Positions 5,617 through 8,867 of a DNA stretch of 8,867 nucleotides are shown piece after piece. How positions within the stretch are numbered: the first letter of the stretch is position 1; each line of letters begins with the position of its first letter. Origin of the DNA: Bacillus pseudomycoides DSM 12442 (GTDB taxonomy: Bacteria; Bacillota; Bacilli; Bacillales; Bacillaceae_G); the NCBI RefSeq assembly GCF_000161455.1, contig NZ_CM000745.1:4943850-4952716 (forward strand). The letters are read 5' to 3'. The position numbers and the translations under genes were made by a program. The notes under the pieces were generated by a model. It had not been told where the DNA came from and did not search any database. It saw only the letters and a list, made by a program, of their open reading frames with translations.

Positions 5617-5659
5617 AAAGAAAAAAGCCAAATTCTGTATAGATTTGGCTTTTTTCTTT
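5617..5659. terminator. Strong bidirectional intrinsic terminator
   Basis: Arms 5617-5633 and 5643-5659 are perfectly complementary over 17 bp (core AAAGCCAAAT / ATTTGGCTTT) with a 9-nt loop. A-runs on the left and T-runs on the right make it work in either direction. It directly follows the stop codon at 5609-5611. Confidence 0.88.
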
Positions 5660-6063
5660 TTACGCATTTGTAGCTAAAAGTAGCATGGTCTTTAAATCCT
5701 TGTTAGGGGCAAGAATTTAAAGAAGAGTTTAGCTTAATTACGATTTTACATAAATTACATATTATAGTAAATTGATATTATTTATACTAAATATTGTAAA
5801 TATTCAGGTATTTAATCCTTATATTATTTATGCGCAAAGTCACAATTGGTGAGTTTTACAAATGAACCGTCCTAAAAAGCGAACGAGCGTTTAAAAAGGT
5901 GTATCTTTACAAACGGATGATTTCTTTGAGGATAAGCAAGCATGTACCGAAAGGTATTAATGTTTTAAGAACGTTCCTAAAATATATTTTTGATGTTTTG
6001 GAATGCTATGTTGGCATTAATTTGCGTAATACCAAAAGGGGTACCTTTTGGTATACCTTTTGA
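5660..6063. other. Non-coding stretch without a recognisable gene
   Basis: There is no convincing reading frame on either strand. ATG at 5862 opens only 10 codons (MNRPKKRTSV) without a ribosome binding site. A short plus-strand stretch after it (KGVSLQTDDFFEDKQ) looks protein-like but is bounded by stops, so it may be gene debris. An 11-bp inverted repeat lies at 6029-6054. Confidence 0.5.
6029..6054. repeat. 11-bp inverted repeat with 4-nt loop
   Basis: ATACCAAAAGG (6029-6039) and CCTTTTGGTAT (6044-6054) are exact reverse complements. The unit TACC-TTTT is then partly repeated (GTATACCTTTT, 6051-6061), giving a small tandem of inverted units next to the breakpoint of the IS231 relic. There is no T-run, so it is not a clear terminator. 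Confidence 0.5.
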
Positions 6064-6221
6064 AACGGTATATCGTTGTAATTCTTCGGCAAATGGTTGT
6101 AGTTCACCGTGAATCGAGAGATTCATAAAAAAACGTCATCCTTTCTAGTCTAACTTGTTAAGAAAGGATAACGTTTTTTAGTACTTGAGGGGTATTAAAA
6201 TTTCTTAAATTAAAGGGTATG
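6064..6221 (-). mobile_element. 5'-end remnant of an IS231-like (IS4 family) element
   Basis: On the minus strand ATG at 6124-6126 starts MNLSIHGELQPFAEELQRY, matching the N-terminus of IS231 transposases (MNLSIxxELQxFxEEL, from memory). After about 20 residues similarity ends and the frame runs into a stop near 5990. Upstream, CATACCCTTTAATTTAAGAA (minus strand of about 6202-6221) resembles the 20-bp IS231 terminal repeat as I remember it. The leader hairpin typical of IS231 lies between. So one terminus, the leader and about 60 bp of the roughly 1,430-bp gene survive; the rest is gone. Confidence 0.72.
6128..6179 (-). promoter_or_regulatory. IS231-type leader hairpin hiding the transposase RBS
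   Basis: Arms 6128-6146 and 6161-6179 pair over 19 positions with one mismatch, around a 14-nt loop. On the minus strand the 3' arm contains AAAGGATGA, the only ribosome-binding-like sequence, and is followed by a T7 run reaching the ATG at 6126. Such leader hairpins are described for IS231 and would block both read-in transcription and translation. Confidence 0.7.
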
Positions 6222-6241
6222 TATGGTGATTCCTAATAAGA

Positions 6242-6265
6242 AAAGACACCCTCTCGAGTGTCTTT
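6242..6265. terminator. Intrinsic terminator-like hairpin
   Basis: AAAGACAC (6242-6249) pairs with GTGTCTTT (6258-6265) over 8 bp with an 8-nt loop that contains part of CTCGAG. TTT/TCTCT on the right and A-runs on the left allow weak termination in both directions. It lies just outside the IS231 remnant. The following 6266-6415 shows no gene. Confidence 0.55.
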
Positions 6266-6415
6266 CTCTGACTTGAACCATTTCAATTTAATATGAATAT
6301 ATCCGTATTTTCCCCACCTATACGTGTAAACACATCCTATAAAACAGAATCAATTATTTATACCAGATTGTTAGTGTACAAATACAAGAGAATTGAGATC
6401 AATGTAGAATGACAC

Positions 6416-6444
6416 CACATCTATAAAGTTAATTTATTGATGTG
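6416..6444. repeat. Hairpin directly after a minus-strand stop codon
   Basis: CACATC (6416-6421) pairs with GATGTG (6439-6444). After one T-T mismatch, ATAAA (6423-6427) pairs with TTTAT (6433-6437), with a 5-nt loop. On the minus strand it begins immediately after the TAA at 6445-6447, as a 3' terminator or mRNA-stabilising stem would, but no T-run follows. Confidence 0.5.
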
Positions 6445-6663
6445 TTACGCCTTTAAAAACGAATCTGCTTTATAGAATGTATCCACAAGTAATATTTTAC
6501 TACATTTAATATTCGGTTCGTGTATTTTTTGATAATTATGCATTATTTCATAATCTTTAATTTGCACAATAAAGACATAACCTACCTTTCTTAAATTCTC
6601 TCTCCTATTTTGAAACAAGTCCCATGAGACGCTGTGAAATACCTTTACATCAGGTTCAACAAT
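6445..6663 (-). pseudogene. C-terminal remnant of an unidentified gene
   Basis: The minus strand is open for 72 codons ending at TAA 6445-6447 and reads like a real protein: EPDVKVFHSVSWDLFQN, then RENLRKVGYVFIVQIKDYEI, then KIHEPNIKCSKILLVDTFYK. There is no start with a ribosome binding site; the only internal Met is late. At the upstream end it meets a TAG inside an 11-bp inverted repeat (6666-6693), a likely breakpoint. A hairpin follows the stop directly. I cannot name the family. The hydrophobic strand patterns suggest a folded alpha/beta domain end. The shorter plus-strand frame over the same DNA has no ribosome binding site and is less convincing. Confidence 0.45.
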
Positions 6664-6665
6664 CT

Positions 6666-6693
6666 ATCCCAATAGACTTTACTCTATTGGGAT
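6666..6693. repeat. 11-bp perfect inverted repeat
   Basis: ATCCCAATAGA (6666-6676) and TCTATTGGGAT (6683-6693) are exact reverse complements with a 6-nt loop. No T-run follows on either strand. It borders the end of the open minus-strand frame. The following 6694-6839 up to the IS3 end shows nothing I recognise. Confidence 0.55.
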
Positions 6694-6841
6694 GGTTGGT
6701 GCCGAAAAATATTAAATTCGTTCATTTCATGGTCCTCGGTGCACAAAACGGTGATTTTACTTATTCTAAGCGACATCATCAATCTGAGTTTGGAGAATCT
6801 CTTAGCGCAAATAGATAGAAAACCGAATCATAAGTGATATG

Positions 6842-6900
6842 ATCCCCCTATAGTAGACAGAAAAAAGAAAGCTTTATATCCTGTCTATTATAAGGGGGAT
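6842..6900 (+). promoter_or_regulatory. Leader hairpin of the IS3 element that sequesters the orfA RBS
   Basis: ATCCCCCTATAGTAGACAG (6842-6860) pairs with CTGTCTATTATAAGGGGGAT (6881-6900), with one bulge and one mismatch and a 20-nt loop. The 3' arm contains AAGGGGG, the ribosome binding site of orfA (8 nt before the ATG), and is followed by six T (6901-6906) that touch the ATG. RNA read in from outside would fold into a terminator and hide the ribosome binding site. The 5' arm is the left terminal repeat itself. Confidence 0.75.
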
Positions 6901-6906
6901 TTTTTT

Positions 6907-7203
6907 ATGGGGAAAATTAAAAGAACATATGATGAAACATTTAAGAAAAAAGCGATAGATTTATATTTTAAAGAAGGCATGGGGCATACCAAAATAGGAA
7001 AAGAATTAGGCATTGATGAAAAAAACGTACGTAGATGGGTAAAACGTTTCAAAGACGAGGGAATCAAAGGTTTAGAAGAAAAACGTGGAAAGGCTACTGG
7101 AGGAAAAAAAGGGAGACCTAGAAATTGTCCAAAGGATCCTACAGAAAGAATCAAATACCTAGAAACAGAGAACGAAATGCTAAAAAAGCTATTGGGAATG
7201 TAA
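6907..7203 (+). CDS. IS3-family transposase OrfA (DNA-binding subunit)
   Basis: 98 aa. Residues about 8-50 form the helix-turn-helix that binds the IS ends (DETFKKKAIDLYFKEG, then KIGKELGIDEKNVRRWVKRF). A basic linker (GKATGGKKGRPRN) follows, and then a leucine-zipper-like helix ending ETENEMLKKLLGM, as usual for OrfA. The start is ATG 6907 with AAGGGGG 8 nt upstream, inside the leader hairpin. Near the end, A AAA AAG at 7182-7188 is a -1 slippery heptamer in the correct phase (codons CTA AAA AAG). This would fuse OrfA to OrfB and make the active OrfAB transposase, while normal termination gives OrfA, a known regulator in the family. Confidence 0.92.
   Translation: MGKIKRTYDETFKKKAIDLYFKEGMGHTKIGKELGIDEKNVRRWVKRFKDEGIKGLEEKRGKATGGKKGRPRNCPKDPTERIKYLETENEMLKKLLGM
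7182..7188 (+). promoter_or_regulatory. Programmed -1 ribosomal frameshift site between orfA and orfB
   Basis: A AAA AAG fits the X XXY YYZ pattern with zero-frame codons AAA AAG. orfB is in the -1 frame relative to orfA and is open across this point, continuing AIGNVKGGMKAVPAYKK after the shift. The OrfA stop is at 7201-7203. A Shine-Dalgarno-like AAGGAGG at 7204-7210 lies downstream, so it cannot be the usual upstream stimulator. I see no clear stimulatory stem-loop. Confidence 0.7.
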
Positions 7204-7211
7204 AAGGAGGG

Positions 7212-8093
7212 ATGAAAGCTGTACCGGCATACAAAAAATATGAGGTGATACAAGAAATGTCCAAAGGTATGCGTTCAATACAGCTACTATGTAAAATTGC
7301 GGAAGTATCTAGAAGCGGATACTACAAGTGGTTAAAAAGACAAAGCAATCCTTCTCCGAAGGAGATAGAAGATGGAAAAATAAAAGAAAAAATTATGGAA
7401 TGTTATAAACAAGTGAAGGGTATCTATGGATATCGAAGAATAACTGTGTGGTTAAGGATGAAACACGAGCTCATTGTAAATCATAAGCGAGTTCAAAGGC
7501 TAATGAATAGGATGAAGCTTCGAGCGATTATCAGAAAAAAACGACCTTATTTTGTATCAAAAGAAGCATGTGTAGTCTCAAAGAATTACTTAAATCGAGA
7601 TTTCAAAGCTGTACAACCAAATGAAAAATGGGTAACAGATATTACGTATCTTATTTTCAATGGGAAAAAGCTATATCTGTCTGCCATAAAGGACCTTTAT
7701 AATAATGAAATTGTGGCTTATCATATTAGCCATCGTCATGATATACAGTTAGTTATTGATACGCTAAACAAGGCCAAAAAACGACGAGACGTACAAGGGA
7801 TTCTTTTACATAGTGATCAAGGTTTCCAGTATACTTCACGCCAATATAATGATTTCCTAAAAAAACATAAGATGAAAGCTAATATGTCTAGAAAGGCGAA
7901 TTGTTGGGACAATGCTTGTATGGAGAATTTCTTCAGTCATTTCAAAGCGGAATGTTTTAATCTGAGTTCATTTCGTTCAGTAGAAGAAGTTAAACTTGCC
8001 GTACATAAATATATTCATTTTTATAACTATCATCGTTTTCAAAAGAAATTAAAAAACCTGAGTCCATACGAATATCGAACTCAGGCTTCTTAA
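7212..8093 (+). CDS. IS3-family transposase OrfB (DDE catalytic subunit)
   Basis: 293 aa when read from ATG 7212, although the functional product is probably the OrfAB frameshift fusion. ATG 7212 has AAGGAGG only 1 nt upstream, which is too close for efficient independent initiation; the frame is open back to about 7125. An N-terminal HTH_21-type domain (SRSGYYKWLKR, then IYGYRRITVWLR) precedes an rve integrase core with the catalytic triad D143 (KWVTDITYL), D202 (LHSDQGFQY) and E238 (NACMENFFSHFK). The 35 residues between D202 and E238 are the DD35E spacing of IS3 enzymes. The C-terminus (YIHFYNYHRFQKKL, then SPYEYR) is complete. The stop is 17 bp before the right terminal repeat. Confidence 0.92.
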   Translation: MKAVPAYKKYEVIQEMSKGMRSIQLLCKIAEVSRSGYYKWLKRQSNPSPKEIEDGKIKEKIMECYKQVKGIYGYRRITVWLRMKHELIVNHKRVQRLMNRMKLRAIIRKKRPYFVSKEACVVSKNYLNRDFKAVQPNEKWVTDITYLIFNGKKLYLSAIKDLYNNEIVAYHISHRHDIQLVIDTLNKAKKRRDVQGILLHSDQGFQYTSRQYNDFLKKHKMKANMSRKANCWDNACMENFFSHFKAECFNLSSFRSVEEVKLAVHKYIHFYNYHRFQKKLKNLSPYEYRTQAS

Positions 8094-8130
8094 CTATGCG
8101 TTTTAATTACTGTCTACTTGACAGGGGTCA

Positions 8131-8695
8131 GTACACTCGAAGTGTGAACCCTAAAAGATTACATGAATTAAGAAAGTCAGTCGTTGAGGGTGGATTTGAA
8201 CCTGATTTTCATACACGAATCGAAGCGATGACGTATACGACGCTACAAGAACTTGCAACGATGGTGTTTTACAATAATGTAGCTAAGGTTGCAAGTAAGC
8301 ATGATCCAGATCTTGCTACATTATTACGCCGTCTTGCAAAAGATGAAACTCTTCATTATGCATTTTATCGAGACGTCATTCGAACACATTTGGAATTGGA
8401 ACCTAATTATTGCTATCATATTGCCAATGTGATTATGAATTTTAAAATGCCAGGTGCTGTCATGCCTGATTTTGAAAATAGAATGGCTGTGATTGCAAAA
8501 GAAGCTAACTATGGGCCGCTGCAATATTTTGATCAAGTACTTGATGTAGTAGTGGATTATTGGGGGTTAAAAGACTTACGACCAATTGCACCTCTAGCTG
8601 AAAAAGCAAGAATTGAGATTTTGGAGTACCACACAAGATTGAAAAAAATACGGGATCGATTTGGTCGTTTTCAAGGGAAAACTGATCTACGTTAA
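8131..8695 (+). pseudogene. 5'-truncated acyl-ACP desaturase
   Basis: From the IS3 junction the sequence reads YTRSVNPKRLHELRKS and continues as the C-terminal part of a soluble acyl-[ACP] desaturase (FA_desaturase_2 family), the diiron enzyme that inserts a double bond into acyl-ACP. The second half of the diiron site is present: Glu in TLQELAT and the E-x-x-H of AKDETLHYAF, matching E196 and E229-x-x-H232 of the castor enzyme. The first half (a Glu and an EENRH-type motif) and the N-terminal about 100 residues are gone. A hybrid frame from ATG 8096 inside the IS right end (MRFNYCLLDRGQ) is open for 199 aa but lacks a ribosome binding site. With half the iron ligands missing it cannot be an active desaturase. 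The remaining frame is undamaged, so the loss is recent. Confidence 0.88.
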
Positions 8696-8718
8696 TTAGT
8701 AGAGGTTTCAGAATATAC

Positions 8719-8745
8719 GCGGGGAAATTCCCCTTCTCTTTATTG
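8719..8745 (+). terminator. Probable terminator of the desaturase gene
   Basis: GGGGAAATTCCCC (8721-8733) can form a short 5-bp GC-rich stem, followed by TTCTCTTTATT. It lies 25 bp after the desaturase stop. The stem is short and its loop tight, so termination may be modest. Confidence 0.45.
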
Positions 8746-8812
8746 GAAATCTGGCACGCTCCCTATTATTTTGTGGCCGTTTTACTTAATTTAATTTTTA
8801 AAGAAAAAGTTA

Positions 8813-8842
8813 TTGACACTAAAAATAAATTTATGATATTAT
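8813..8842 (+). promoter_or_regulatory. Good sigma-A promoter reading out of the window
   Basis: A perfect -35 TTGACA (8813-8818) and TATTAT (8837-8842) are 18 bp apart, and a TG at 8834-8835 gives an extended -10 (TGaTATTAT). A-rich sequence before the -35 could act as an UP element. It points rightwards to a gene beyond the window edge. Confidence 0.7.
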
Positions 8843-8867
8843 TAAATATTTGATAAAAAATAACATA

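Larger units (their letters stand above)
6840..8130 (+). mobile_element. Complete IS3-family insertion sequence
   Basis: A 1,291-bp element with orfA/orfB organisation. The ends are imperfect 21-bp inverted repeats: TGATCCCCCTATAGTAGACAG at 6840-6860, against CTGTCTACTTGACAGGGGTCA at 8110-8130. They match at 16 of 21 positions and share GTAGACAG and the TGA tip typical of the family. Flanking bases (ATA left, GTA right) do not give a 3-bp target duplication. The right end cuts an acyl-ACP desaturase gene whose 5' half is not found on the left, so the element has been involved in a deletion or rearrangement. Both orfs look intact, and the orfB type resembles the IS150 subgroup. Confidence 0.88.

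Noticed and set aside
6624..6818. Plus-strand 64-aa frame beginning MRRCEIPLHQ
   Set aside because: It has no ribosome binding site and no recognisable features. It spans the 6666-6693 inverted repeat and overlaps a minus-strand frame that looks more protein-like and ends at a hairpin.
7125..7211. Independent start of orfB at 7125
   Set aside because: The codon is TTG with no ribosome binding site, inside orfA. The slippery A AAA AAG site explains how orfB is reached.
8324..8536. Minus-strand 70-aa frame
   Set aside because: It is antisense to the desaturase sequence, which has clear family motifs.

Overview
The window is AT-rich and looks like accessory DNA, plasmid or genomic island, from a member of the Bacillus cereus group (B. 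cereus / B. thuringiensis type). The evidence is the low GC content, strong AGGAG-type ribosome binding sites, an IS231-type (IS4 family) end, IS240-like IS6-family elements, and B. cereus-style Rpn nuclease and acyl-ACP desaturase sequences. I see no rRNA, tRNA or CRISPR array.

Layout. 1-1442: AT-rich leader with a perfect 17-bp inverted repeat, then an intact 387-aa tyrosine recombinase (+). 1500-2114: a possible gene scrap (-), then a well-expressed-looking 146-aa protein of unknown function (+). 2139-2870: an Rpn-family PD-(D/E)XK nuclease/transposase that has lost its N-terminus and an active-site residue. 2878-3054: the end of an IS6-family element. 3191-3508: the C-terminal scrap of an IS110-family transposase (-). 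3666-4055: an intact small secreted protein (-). 4318-4504: a shredded thermonuclease gene (-). 4581-5376: a complete IS6-family element with a frameshifted transposase (-). 5377-6839: no intact gene. This stretch holds two apparent 3' ends of lost genes, several hairpins/terminators and the transposase-proximal end of an IS231-like element. 6840-8130: an apparently intact IS3-family element (orfA, -1 slippery site, orfB). 8131-8695: the C-terminal part of an acyl-ACP desaturase, cut by the IS3 element. The window ends in a terminator and a good outward promoter.

Intact candidates are the tyrosine recombinase, the 146-aa protein, the secreted protein and the IS3 transposase. Almost everything else is debris from at least four IS families. 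I see no coordinated multi-gene pathway or defence operon and do not claim one.

The most interesting signals are structural. (i) A hairpin inside the 3' end of the IS6 transposase gene keeps its pairing in two diverged copies although the paired bases differ. (ii) Leader hairpins of the IS3 element and the IS231 relic each bury the transposase ribosome binding site in a terminator-like stem whose T-run abuts the start codon. (iii) A perfect inverted repeat without a T-run lies just ahead of the recombinase gene. Family assignments rest on remembered sequence similarity, not on a database search.
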